64,000 nt of DNA from the NCBI GenBank assembly GCA_964019335.1, contig OZ025742.1, positions 124,001 to 188,000 on the forward strand, read 5' to 3'. This document shows, in pieces, positions 1 through 9,327 of the stretch. Every line of letters begins with the position of its first letter. Positions within the stretch are counted from its first letter, which is position 1. This stretch comes from Diplonema japonicum (Eukaryota > Euglenozoa > Diplonemea > Diplonemida > Diplonemidae). Both the position numbers and the translations under genes were made by a program. The notes under the pieces are model-generated. The model searched no databases. It saw only the letters and a list, made by a program, of their open reading frames with translations, and had not been told where the DNA came from.

Positions 1-77
1 ACAACAACAACTGTGAGAGCCAAACAAGCAGCAAAAAAAGAATTTTTTTTTTTTTTACGGACATTTTTTTTTTTTTT

Positions 78-370
78 TTACTTAATTTTGTAAAGTTACA
101 TGAGGAAATTTCTAAAGAGCCATCAAAATCAGAAATCACTTTACCGTTCACGTGTAAAAATATAGTGGACCATAAATGTAAAGTAATAGGCCGAATTTGG
201 CTTAAAAAAATGCCATAAATGTAAAGTAAAATCTGATTTTTACGCTGAGCAATTTCGGACTTTTTCGGCATTCGTCTTCATTTTTTGCATCGTGGCCGCT
301 AACACCGATCGGGCTAGCCTTCGGGCTAGTGGTAGTCTGGCCGGCTATTTACAAAAATTAAGTAAAATAT
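78..370. repeat. Small TIR element (MITE-like)
   Basis: AT-rich segment whose ends are imperfect inverted repeats: TACTTAATTTTGTAAAG near 79 and the complementary TTTACAAAAATTAAGTA near 350. Inside are two direct copies of CATAAATGTAAAGTAA and a small hairpin around GGGCTAGCCTTCGGGCTAG (309-327). No ORF. The structure fits a non-autonomous DNA element; the family is not recognised. The rest of 1-855 is A/T homopolymer with no supportable gene. Confidence 0.45.
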
Positions 371-822
371 CATACTAAATAAAAATCAGCCAGATTTTTA
401 TTTAGTAAATAGTCATTACTTTTTTTTTTTCTCCAAACAATACAAAGTTTTGCAGTTATTTTTTATTTATTTTTTTTTTTTTTTTCCTTTTCATTCACAG
501 CACCACCTAAAATTTCCTGTGATACTTTAGTATTTCCATTCAAAAACAAAACAAAAAACAAAAAAAAAACCCAGTTTTGCTCTCCATAAGTTAAGGTATA
601 TGAATTAGAGAAAGGTTGGACTTCAAAAAAAGGGGGAGGGAAAGAAGAAAAAAAAAAAAAAAAAACCACATCCCCCCTTTTTATTATTTCTAAATATTTT
701 TTTTTTTTTTTTTTTTTTTTCAAAGAAAAAAAAAAAATCTCTCCTTTTTTTTTTTTATTTTTTCCCCTCACCAAAATTAAACCAAACTTTTTTTTCCGGG
801 GGTCAGCTGAGGGTCTCCTTGA

Positions 823-855
<33 letters not shown>

Positions 856-861
<6 letters not shown>

Positions 862-1797
862 GCCCACTTTTCAAAAGAGCCCGAAAAGCTCAAAACTGTG
901 GAAAAGCACAGCGAGTACGTGACAAGGGTGATGGGACACAATCCGGGCCCGTTCACACTGCAAGGAAGTAACACATATCTAATCGGAAAGACCAACTCAA
1001 AGGTTTTACTAGACAGCGGAGAAGGAAAAGAAGAGTGGTCCCACACCATAGAAAAAGAGCTCTCCGGCGGCAGCATCTCCAAGATCCTGGTCAGCCACTG
1101 GCACCCGGACCACGTCGGCGGCCTAAAACACCTAAAAAAAATGGATTGCTGCAAGAACGCTGTCTATTACAAGAAACCTGAACCGTATCACGACACCGAA
1201 GCCTTAAAGGACGCAGCAGAGATAGACTTTCAACCCTTGGCCGAAGGCGACGCAATTGAACTACCCGGAGGGGGCACACTAAAAGCCCTACACACCCCAG
1301 GCCACACCACAGACCACATCTGCTTCTATCTTGAAGAGGAAGACACCATTTTCACTGGCGATATCGTGCTTGGAACAGGATCCTCTCACTTCTCCGATTT
1401 ATCAGCCTACATGGCCACATTGAAACGCTTGCTGGGGATCTGTACGGAGGCAACAAAGATCTGCCCCGCGCACGGCCCTGTCGTATTGAACGGAAAAGCA
1501 AAAATTGAGGAGTACATCTCGCACAGGGAAGCTCGGGACGTGCAGATCCTTGCCAACATAGACGGCAACACAGCCCACGTTCTTGTTGCAAAGCTTTATA
1601 AAGATGTGCCTGAGCATCTTCACAAGGCAGCGGAGACCAATATCATCTTGCACCTTTTGAAACTCGAGACGGAGGGGAAGGTAACGGCCGACCGCACGCC
1701 CCATGAGGATCTGTCCAACACCACCCCACCCCCCGAGCTGCATGACATCTTCCATCTTGTCATGCCCAACTTGAAAACTATTTGGAATCGTGTGTGA
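856..1797 (+). CDS. LACTB2-like metallo-beta-lactamase endoribonuclease
   Basis: Predicted 313-residue MBL-fold protein of the LACTB2 family, which in animals is a zinc-dependent single-strand RNase in mitochondria. The sequence shows the family N-terminal signature NPGPFTLQGSNTYLIG (29-44), the metal-binding HWHPDH (81-86), LHTPGHTTDH with H150, FTGD (167-170, bridging Asp) and the CPAHGP histidine motif, then the C-terminal helical part with HLHKAAETNIILHLLKLETEGK. Length agrees with the animal protein (about 290). The ATG follows directly on a long A run, as for several neighbours; an intronless ORF. No clear mitochondrial presequence is visible. The RNase role is inferred from family; the fold assignment is firm. 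Confidence 0.9.
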
Positions 1798-1991
1798 AAA
1801 AAAAAAAAGGAAAAAAAAAAAAAAAAAAAAGAAAAGGAAACGTAGCGTAACGGTAAAGGAAGATTACCCGCCACATTTATTTGCCTGTACACAAGAGGCA
1901 CTTATTTGAACACCGTTCTTTCCCCCGTTCTTGATCTACTTGATAAAACTTTTTAACAAGAGGGAGGGGAAAAAAAAAAGAAGAAGAAAAG

Positions 1992-2540
1992 ATGGACAGG
2001 TTGGAAAGCAAACAACTCTCGACCCTTCTGAAGGCGATGTCCAAGGCTATGCTTTCTGATACGGACCAGGAGCTGACGGACGAGGATTTGGTGATGGCGT
2101 TGCTCGGGGACGAGGCTGAAGGGGACCTCGCAAGGAGCGTGGCGGTAGAGGTGAGGTGTCTCGCAGAGGGTATTATTGAAAATGACTACTCGGAAGAGGA
2201 GCTAGCTGCTTACCTGGGTGGGCTGACGTGGGTGAAGGATGACAAGGATAAATCTAGAGTGGTGTCCAAGTGGTGGCGGTCAAGCAGGGACCTGATTCAC
2301 TTTGCAAGACTTGCGCAAAATAGTGTTAAACCGGTCCTTGAGAACTTCAAGTGGGACATTATCACAACAACCACGTCCGCTGGGACGTCCGAAAATATTT
2401 GCAGAATTTCGTTGAAGATTAGACAGGCGGACGGGACGCTGCTTCAAACGTCGTTTGACGCAGACGAGCCGACACTGGCAGAGGTGGTGGAGATCGTGTC
2501 GCAAATAGAGGGAACTGTGTCGGAGGCGAACGGGCAGTAA
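1992..2540 (+). CDS. COMM-domain protein (COMMD family)
   Basis: 182 residues with COMMD layout: a helical N-terminal half and a C-terminal COMM domain from about residue 115. The COMM core is visible as LENFKWDII (W121), a Ser/Thr-rich turn, the strand ICRISLKIRQADG and a closing helix EVVEIVSQIEG. COMMD proteins form the Commander complex with CCDC22/CCDC93 and the retriever subunits, which recycles membrane proteins from endosomes. Subtype is not resolved from sequence alone. A second COMMD gene (COMMD4) lies 11 kb downstream on the same strand. Start is the first ATG after an A-rich leader; intronless. Confidence 0.6.
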   Translation: MDRLESKQLSTLLKAMSKAMLSDTDQELTDEDLVMALLGDEAEGDLARSVAVEVRCLAEGIIENDYSEEELAAYLGGLTWVKDDKDKSRVVSKWWRSSRDLIHFARLAQNSVKPVLENFKWDIITTTTSAGTSENICRISLKIRQADGTLLQTSFDADEPTLAEVVEIVSQIEGTVSEANGQ

Positions 2541-2626
2541 AAGACAGTTTTTTTTTTTTTTTTTTTTTTATTCTTTTTCTCGTACGTTGTTTTTTTTTTT
2601 TTTTTTCCCTTAGTCTCGCGTGGAGG

Positions 2627-2659
<33 letters not shown>

Positions 2660-2691
2660 CCCCGTGTCTTGTCCAATTTTTTTAAGTGTCC

Positions 2692-2728
<37 letters not shown>

Positions 2729-2792
2729 CGGGAAAAAAAAAGGGGGAAAAGAAATCAACAACAATAAAGCTACACTTTCACAAAAAAACAAA

Positions 2793-3122
2793 ATGCCAAG
2801 CAAAAAGAACTCTGTGCCCAGCGGTACCCTTGGAGGTACTTATGAATTCGAGACGGGCACTGACATCGTGGACACAGGGGACGAGATAAGCAACTTCGAG
2901 AATAGACTAAACGGCGGCGAGCCGAAGGGGAGACAACTCCCGCCTTCCGGGGGAGCTGCGAAGACGAGACTGACCTCCGTTCAAAAACCGAATACAAAAC
3001 CCACCACCCACACAACCGGCAAGGGACAAATATCGGACGAAATGCAGAACAAGCTAGCGGATATCAAAGCGGTACGAGAACTCGATAAATTCAACGGGGA
3101 TGGCGACGAGGACTCTGAATAA
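2793..3122 (+). CDS. Small hydrophilic protein of unknown function
   Basis: 109 codons from the ATG at 2793 to TAA. The protein starts MPSKKNSVPSGTLGG, is low in hydrophobics, contains a basic Thr-rich centre (KTRLTSVQKPNTKPTTHTTGKG) and an acidic C-terminus (GDGDEDSE). Base composition and codon use match neighbouring genes, unlike the flanking homopolymers, which is the main evidence for coding. The reading frame is open further upstream only through a poly-T run (poly-Phe), so the ATG at 2793 is preferred. No family recognised; likely disordered. Confidence 0.55.
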   Translation: MPSKKNSVPSGTLGGTYEFETGTDIVDTGDEISNFENRLNGGEPKGRQLPPSGGAAKTRLTSVQKPNTKPTTHTTGKGQISDEMQNKLADIKAVRELDKFNGDGDEDSE

Positions 3123-3134
3123 TTTTTTTTTTTT

Positions 3135-3463
3135 CGGGTGGTGGGGATAACATGAAAATATAAGAAGTACATCAGATGTGTTGTTCGCTGTTGACCTCCT
3201 CGTCGGTCATCACCGGTAGCGCCCGAGTGGAAGAACGTAACGCAGATGCTCAGGGTGACGAACAGGCAGCAAACTGCACGAGCGCAGAATCTTGGTTACC
3301 CGGGACGCCCCGGCTAGGGTTGAGCACCGCACGCATTAAGGACACGACGCGGAACGCAGAAGAAGCTACAACTCGGCCGCGGTGCGCCCCCTGTAATCAA
3401 GTAGGTAGTTCGTGCTTCATTTGCACGCTTACCGCCACCTAGTGTTGCAATCAAAGCCCCATT
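3135..3463 (+). repeat. Dispersed SINE-like repeat, family R1, copy 1
   Basis: About 330 bp, nearly identical to 48057-48384, with a diverged copy at 22200-22455 and a partial reverse copy at 60868-60980. It begins after a T run at the stop codon of the preceding gene and ends in a T run about 80 bp before SRP54. An internal GCCCGAGTGG resembles a tRNA-Ser/Leu type A box; no convincing B box was found. No long ORF. Class uncertain: SINE-like by length, copy number and T-run flanks. Confidence 0.75.
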
Positions 3464-3543
3464 TTTTTTTATTTTTTTTTTATTCCACAAAACCTTCACT
3501 TTCCTTAACACCACCCAGTACAAAAAAAAAAAAAAAAAAAAAA

Positions 3544-4950
3544 ATGGTTCTCGCAGAGCTGGGCGGGCAAATCAACCAAGCCTTGGCGAAAATTTCAAGG
3601 GCCACAGTAGTCGACGATGCAGCGGTAGAAGAAATGGTGGATGAATTGTGCAAGGCACTGCTCATAGCGGACGTCAACGTCGGTCTAGTGAAGCAAATGA
3701 AGGAGTCCCTGAAGGAGAAGATCTCCCTTGAGGACATGGCCCAGGGTTTCAACAAGCGAAAGTACGTCCAAAACACTGTTTACCAAGAGCTGAAATCCCT
3801 CCTAGACCCCGGCATCAAGCCCTATAAGCCCATCAAAGGCATGTCGAACGTAATCATGTTTGTCGGCTTGCAAGGTTCGGGAAAAACAACAACGTGCACG
3901 AAGTTCGCAACTTACTACAAAAACAAAGGCTGGAAGGTGTGTGTAGTCTGTGCGGACACATTCCGAGCCGGAGCGTACGACCAACTGAAACAAAATTGTG
4001 CCAAAGTCAAGGTGGACTTCTACGGGTCCTTAACAGAAACTGACCCGGTAGTGATCGCGCAGGAAGGTGTCGAAAAGATGAAACAATCCGGGTGTGAGAT
4101 CATTGTCGTTGACACCTCAGGCCGTCACATGCAAGAAAAAGCACTTTTCGACGAAATGGAGCAGATCCAAGAAGCGGTTCAACCCAACGACATCGTTTTC
4201 ACCATGGATTCCTCTATAGGGCAAACCGCCTACGAGCAAGCCTTGGCTTTTAAAAACGCGGTGCCGGTCGGTTCAGTTATCATAACAAAATTGGACGGTC
4301 ACGCGAAAGGTGGTGGTGCTCTGTCCGCAGTCGCTGCTACACGATCCCCAATCATATTCATCGGTACTGGTGAACATTTCCAAGATTTCAAAGCGTTCGA
4401 TCCAAACACTTTTCTGTCGCAGCTTCTAGGGTACGGCGACGTTGGTGGGCTCATGGAGGTTATAAAAGACGCGGGAATTGATTCGAAATCGGAATTATAC
4501 CAACGATTCTCTGAAGGGGTGTTCACCCTGAGGGACATGTATGAGCATCTTCAAAATATGATGAAAATGGGCCCCATGGGAAAAATCATGGAAATGCTCC
4601 CCGGGATGGGGCAACAAATGTTTTCGGGAGAACACTCTTCCAAAAGACTCCGAGTGTACATGACTATTATGGACTCAATGACCGACAAGGAGTTGGACGC
4701 AGATAATGTGAAGAAATTCCTGACCATAGAAAGGCAGATACGAATTGCACAGGGGTCCGGGAGGGGGATGTACGAGGTGCGTGATCTTATGGCGGCGTAC
4801 CAGAAGTTCGAAGACATGGTGAAGAAAATGCAGAAGCTCGATTTAAAGAAATTTGAAAACCCCTCCGCGCTGCAAGGAAAACAAGGTGTTCAACAGGTTT
4901 CTCAGCTTGCTCAGGCACTTGATCCCCAGGTTTGTTAAAATTATGGGAGG

Positions 4951-4981
<31 letters not shown>

Positions 4982-5127
4982 TCCTCCGGCAGCTTGGTGG
5001 TATGGGCGGTCTCCAGCATATGATGCAACAGCTTGCCCAAAACGAACAAGCGGAGAAAGAATCTGGAGGTGGTGGTGGTGGTGGTGGTGGTGAGAAGAAG
5101 AAAAAAGACAAAAAGAAGAAGAGGTAG
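3544..5127 (+). CDS. SRP54: SRP54, signal recognition particle GTPase subunit (2 exons)
   Basis: Exons 3544-4929 and 4981-5127, 510 residues, close to the human 504. SRP54 binds SRP RNA and signal peptides and docks ribosomes to the ER through its GTPase. N-terminal helical domain (1-95), then GTPase: P-loop GLQGSGKTTT (108-117), DTFRAGAYDQL, VDTSGRH and TKLDGHAKGGG; C-terminal Met-rich M domain with MMKMGPMGKIMEMLPGMGQQM. Without splicing the ORF stops at 4936 just past DPQ; removing 51 nt (GTTTGT to poly-A then AG) restores VLRQLGGMGGLQHMMQQL, the expected M-domain end, followed by a poly-Gly stretch and a Lys-rich tail. Repeat R1 lies immediately upstream. Confidence 0.97.
4930..4980 (+). 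other. Intron of SRP54 with poly-A 3' end
   Basis: 51 nt, donor GTTTGT after a complete CAG codon, about 30 consecutive A ending in AG. There is no polypyrimidine tract. Placement is fixed because downstream sequence in frame gives the conserved end of the M domain. Confidence 0.93.
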
Positions 5128-5444
5128 GAAAAAAAAAAAAAAAAAAAAAAAAAAGGAAAAGAAAGAAAAAAAAGACAAAAAAGAAAGTTTTTCTTTTTTT
5201 TTCCCTTCTCGTTTTTGCTACTTTTTTTTTTTCACCCCGCGTGCGACAGAAAAAAAAAAGTCTTGTTTTTTTTTGTTTTTGTTTTGGTCCCCCCACCCCA
5301 TTCACAGTTTCCATGCAGGTTTTTTTTTTTTTTTTTTTTTGAAGCAGTGTGCCCTTACTTTTTTTCACTCACCAAAAAAAGAGAAAGAAAACGTTTTTTT
5401 TCTTTTTTTTCTTTGTTTTTTTTTCCGATTTCTTTCACTCATTG

Positions 5445-5477
<33 letters not shown>

Positions 5478-5595
5478 GTGCGTTTCCTTTACATCTTTCT
5501 CTTTTTTTTTTTCATTTTTTCATTCGTTCTCCCCCCCCCCCCACTACCACCAAAAAAAAAGGAGAGAAAAAAGAAGAAAAAAAAAGGAAAAAAAA

Positions 5596-5610
5596 ATGCC
5601 CAACCGATGA
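5596..5610 (+). promoter_or_regulatory. 4-codon upstream ORF overlapping start of next gene
   Basis: ATG at 5596 reads M-P-N-R then TGA at 5608-5610; that TGA overlaps the ATG (5607) of the zinc-finger gene as ATGA. This could impose termination-reinitiation or leaky scanning. Whether it is in the mature mRNA depends on the trans-splice or transcription start, which is unknown. Confidence 0.35.
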
Positions 5611-7169
5611 GGGAGGCAACGTTAGCATGCACGATTTATTCAGTACATGGGGAGGGGAAACTGGAGAGGTTCATCGCCCTGCAAGAGGAGGAAAACATAA
5701 CGGTAAATTGCGACGGGCTATGGATGCGGATAATCAGACGCGGTGGCCATGAAATGTTAAAATGCCCCTTGGAAGAAGTTATAGGAGTCTCGGTGGGGGG
5801 TGGCTTGGCAGATGTAAGACTGAAAAACACGGTCATCCGGCTCACAGGAGATGCTAGCGAAGTAAGTACCACCGCCCAGTCGATTTCAGGTGGAGTAGAA
5901 CGCCTCACCGATCTTGAACGGGATGTCCTTGATCTCAGGCAGCACGTGTTCAATCTGGAGAATAGTATTCTGCAGTCCCCAAGGGCTTCCTCAGTTGTAA
6001 TCGCGACAAATTCAACTAAAAATCGTCACATTGTCCCGTCAGTTGGGACTAAGGTGTCCTCCCCCTCCCACCCTTCGCAGGTTGGCACGGTTCTTTCTTC
6101 CTCGGGACCGGTGATCCAGGTGGCGTGGTCGGGGCCAGGGTCGCCCCACACAGTGACGTCGCACGTGTCCGAACCTTTTGAGACGTCAGGGTTGCGTTTA
6201 CTCTCTCCATCCCCACCGGCACCCGTCTCATGCATCATGACACCGCCCAAGGCGAACGGTTCCTTTGTGTCGATATCCCCTTCCTTGAAAGGGAGCGAAC
6301 CACCATTTTCCATGAACAATAGGCCGAGAAAAGTTTCCATGGAGGTGTGGGAGGGGGAAAAAAAAAATTTTTTTTTTTTAAAGACAGTAACGTCTTCAGA
6401 GGGCATCAACACCCCTGCAAGGAAAAGCTCGTGTGTGAGCAGCACACCTGAGAAAGCGGTATAGATTTTTTTTTTTTCCAAAAAAAAATAATTCTTTATG
6501 ACTATATGTCTTTGTTGTTCGCACGAGCAAAAAAGATTTTTAAAAAAGCTGCGAAGGTTTTTGCTCGGCACAAGTTGCATATAGTTATAAAATCATTTTT
6601 TGAAAGATAAATATTTGTAACAAAAAAAAAAAAAAAAAAAGAAACAGATTCAGCTAGATTCTACGATACCCGTGGGTGCTGGAAAACGGTTGCCGTTGCT
6701 GTCCATTCTGGACCCCGATCTGGTGTCAGGGAGCAGCGTCCAAACGGAGTCCAGTGTCGCGATGGCCACCCCGAGGAGTAACAACACACAAGGGAGCGCG
6801 AAGGACAGCAAAAAGGGAACGCGTAGCGGTGCGAACACGCCGGTCGGCCCTGGAAGTGATAAATCGCTCCCCTTTGAAAAACTGAAACTGAAGCTGTCGA
6901 AGGCGATCCAAAACAGACCCTTTGTGACATCGCCGAGCTCCTTGAACTCCACAGCTGTCAACACACAGATTTTAAAAACTGCGTGCAGGTGGTGCGGACT
7001 AACTGCGACAGCAGAACACGAAACGCGGCGGTGCGCTTTTCGCCAGTTAACGTGCCCTCACTGCACCCAAGCGATGATTGCCAGAGACTATCCTTACCAC
7101 TCTCAAATGTGTGTCAAAAATCCTAAGAACGGGAGGACTTCTGCACCATCTACACCATTGCCATTGTAG
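5607..7169 (+). CDS. TRAF-type zinc-finger protein (2 or 3 exons)
   Basis: Exons 5607-6458 and 6648-7169, about 457 residues. The N-terminal 90 residues form a compact beta-rich unit of unknown family (starts MREATLACTIYSVHGEGK), followed by a short coiled coil (LTDLERDVLDLRQHVFNLE), a long Ser/Pro-rich disordered region and a C-terminal Cys/His cluster CRWCG, CAFRQLTCPHC, HSQMC that resembles TRAF-type zinc fingers. Splicing at GTATAG (6459) to ACAG (6647) joins TPEKA to IQLDSTIPVG and carries the frame into the zinc finger. A stretch at 6345-6383 (GTGTGG to AAAG, 39 nt, A then T run) may be another intron; it is divisible by three and otherwise gives an odd KKNFFFLK insert. Function unknown; zinc-finger adaptor or ubiquitin role is only inference. 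Confidence 0.75.
6459..6647 (+). other. Intron of zinc-finger gene, containing dispersed repeat R4
   Basis: 189 nt from GTATAG to ACAG. Nearly all of it is a repeat (about 6470-6625) whose reverse complement occurs at 16556-16708 with over 80 percent identity by eye. The repeat has imperfect inverted halves (GACTATATGTC / GCATATAGTTATAAA). The 3' end is again a run of A before the acceptor. Confidence 0.75.
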
Positions 7170-8028
7170 TTGTTATTATTTTTTTTTTTTAATTTTTTTT
7201 TTTTTTTTAGAGTGAGGGGATTGGTGAGCGCCTTCACAATCCTCCCCCCCCCTTTTTTTTTCTTTTCCCCCCTGTCTATTATGTGTTTTCAAAGTCAAAA
7301 AAAAAGGGGGAGGGGGGAACAAGAGATATTTGATATTTGTTTTTTTTTTGTCCCCATGGCGCGTACAAACAACGGCCAGTTCCTTTTTTTTCTCCCCCCC
7401 CCTCCTTTTCCCTTTTGCAAGGAAAAAAAAAAAGAGAAGAGAACAAAAAAAAAAAAAGAAAAAAGCATAAAAGAACGAAAAGAAAAAGGAGAAAGAACGT
7501 TATGGTCCCCCCCCCCCCCCCCCTATTCCCCATGTAAACTTTATTAGGTATTTTTTGATTCTTTTTTTTTTTTGGTTTAATTTTTTTCTTTATTCCACCA
7601 TCTGCTGAAATTCGTTTCTGGCTACGCCTGATTTTTTTTTTCTGAGAAGCTAGGGTAAAAATGTACACAACAACGGCACGATTGACTATGGGGTGCTAGT
7701 GTGATAGTAGGGGGGGGGGGGAAAGAAAAAAAAAGGGGGGAAATATTCTGTTCTTTTTTAGGCGTCCTGCCACATACCGCAGGTACCCTTAAATGTCTCT
7801 TTTTTTTTTTTTTTTTTTTTTCCCTGCGAAGGCCCTTAATTGCTGTGCAGGCAGTGCCATCCGGTAATACGATATGATTTTCTTCTTCTTTTTTTTTTTT
7901 TTTTTTTTTTTTTTGTCTTTATTTTGTGTTTCGTTGTCTCTTGGAGGGGAGCAAAAAAAAAAAAAAAAAAAAAAAAAAGAATACACCTGAGGGAGGAAAA
8001 AGAGGAAGAAAAAAAAAAAGAAAAGGAA
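7170..8028. other. Spacer rich in homopolymers
   Basis: Long runs of T, A, C and G with alternating purine and pyrimidine blocks. The only recognisable item is the 41-bp stub at 7760-7800. Open frames here are poly-Phe or poly-Lys and are not supported as genes. Confidence 0.7.
7760..7800 (+). repeat. 41-bp stub repeat R2 next to T run, copy 1
   Basis: Identical 41-bp sequence (starts AGGCGTCCTGCCACATACCG, ends TTAAATGTCTCT) found also at 39872-39912 and, inverted, at 61014-61054. Each copy is followed on its sense strand directly by a run of 20 or more T. Could be the 3' end of an extremely truncated retroelement. Confidence 0.85.
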
Positions 8029-8129
8029 ATGGACGCCGCTATGCCTTCAGGATCTGTACCAGCTGGTGCACCCGTGGCCTCTGGGCCTGTTGCAGTTGCG
8101 GCGCCGCTTGGAGTATGTTGGAGGGGAAT

Positions 8130-8168
<39 letters not shown>

Positions 8169-8302
8169 AGGCGCCTGCTGTGCGAGTAGCCGCCCCAGCA
8201 GCAACAGCCAAACCTGCACTCTCATCAAAGAAGCAGCTCCCTGCAGGCCAATGTGTGTTCCCTGGGTACCACATTCAGTCCATAAAACTCTTCCCTGCGT
8301 GA
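8029..8302 (+). CDS. Small Pro/Ala-rich protein (2 exons)
   Basis: Exons 8029-8112 and 8171-8302, 71 residues. Exon 1 reads MDAAMPSGSVPAGAPVASGP and on to APLG; exon 2 continues APAVRVAAPAATAKPALSSKK and ends with a non-repetitive, probably conserved tail (QCVFPGYHIQSIKLFPA). The intron has a perfect GTATGT donor and ACAG acceptor and its removal keeps both halves in one Ala/Pro-rich frame. Family unknown. Coding status rests on composition, splice signals and frame. Confidence 0.6.
8113..8170 (+). other. Intron with GTATGT donor and poly-A 3' end
   Basis: 58 nt; about 33 A precede CAG. Same architecture as the SRP54 and NUBPL introns. Confidence 0.8.
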
Positions 8303-8589
8303 AATTTAAAAAATAAAAAAAAAAAGTTTTAAAATTAAAATTGAAGAGTTCCTCTTAACCAATTACCGGTTTTTTTTTTTTTTTTGTTTTTGTTTCTTCT
8401 TTTTTTTTTGAGTACCCAACCCGCCCCAATACCGCCCTCTTCGTCCTCTCCCTTTTATTTATTTCTCTCCATCCCATCCATGCTTTTTTTTCTTCTCTTT
8501 TTTTTTTTTTTTTTTTTTTCTTTTTTTTTTTTTACATTCTATTTAAAATTTATTTGTTTATTTCACTCTTCGTCATTTTCTTCACTCAC

Positions 8590-9110
8590 TAGGGGCCTCA
8601 TAATTTAACGCGAAACGGCCATTATTTAACGCGAAATCGCCATTATTTCTAGTTAAATAATGAGATTTTGCAGTTAAATAACGGCCCTTCAGAGTGAAAT
8701 AATGGCCCTTCAGAGTGGAAAATGAGTCGCCGTGGAAAAAAATGCCCCCAACCCCTCGAAAAGTTTTTTTGGGGTGGGGGTATTTTGACTATTTTTGGCC
8801 ATCTGAGGCCATTCCAGCCCTTAAAAGTGGGAATAAGTGCCTTACTTCCCCTTTAAATGCCACGGCGAAATAGCAACCCCATATTACCTTAGGAAAATCC
8901 CCAAAAAGGCTGACCTGCGTGAAAAAAAACAGCAGTGAAAGCAGTGAAGAGTGAGTGACTCAAATGACGAAGAGTGAAATAAAACAACTTACTTGCCGCC
9001 AAATGAGCCATTATTTAACTCTCGTTACCCGTTTTTTTGCACTCGGGCCCTGCGGGCCCTCGTGCAAAAAATTCGGGAACTCGAGTTAAATAATGACTCA
9101 TAATTTGTTG
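8590..9110. repeat. AT-rich element with repeated TTATTTAAC motifs
   Basis: Ends carry loosely inverted CTCATAATTTAAC and AATAATGACTCATAATTTG; the inside has several ATTATTTAAC copies, two CAGAGTG(A)AATAATGGCC-like units, and a GC hairpin (CTCGGGCCCTGCGGGCCCTCG, 9042-9062) flanked by TGCA. Related motifs (TTATTTACC, GTGAAGTAATGGGCCC) occur near 21800-21890. A non-autonomous mobile element is likely, boundaries uncertain. Confidence 0.4.
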
Positions 9111-9327
9111 GCAATAAATAGTTATTTTTGCGTTACACGAAGAACGAAAAAAAAAAAAAGAAACACCAACAACAAAAAAAAAAAAAAAAAAAAACGCCCC
9201 CTTTCATTCTTCAGCTGTATTTTTTTTTTTTTTCAGTTTTCGTTTTTTTTTTTTTATTATTCCTTCTCCTTTCTGCAATAATAACCAACACAAGCCGACT
9301 TTGAAGAAAAAAAGGGAAAGAAAAAGT

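Noticed and set aside
463-867. Open frames rich in poly-Phe or poly-Lys here and throughout the spacers
   Set aside because: They arise from T or A runs, lack any non-repetitive core, and occur equally on both strands.
6345-6387. 43-nt intron ending at GACAG in the zinc-finger gene
   Set aside because: It would put a TAA immediately after the junction; the 39-nt version ending at 6383 or no splicing is preferred.
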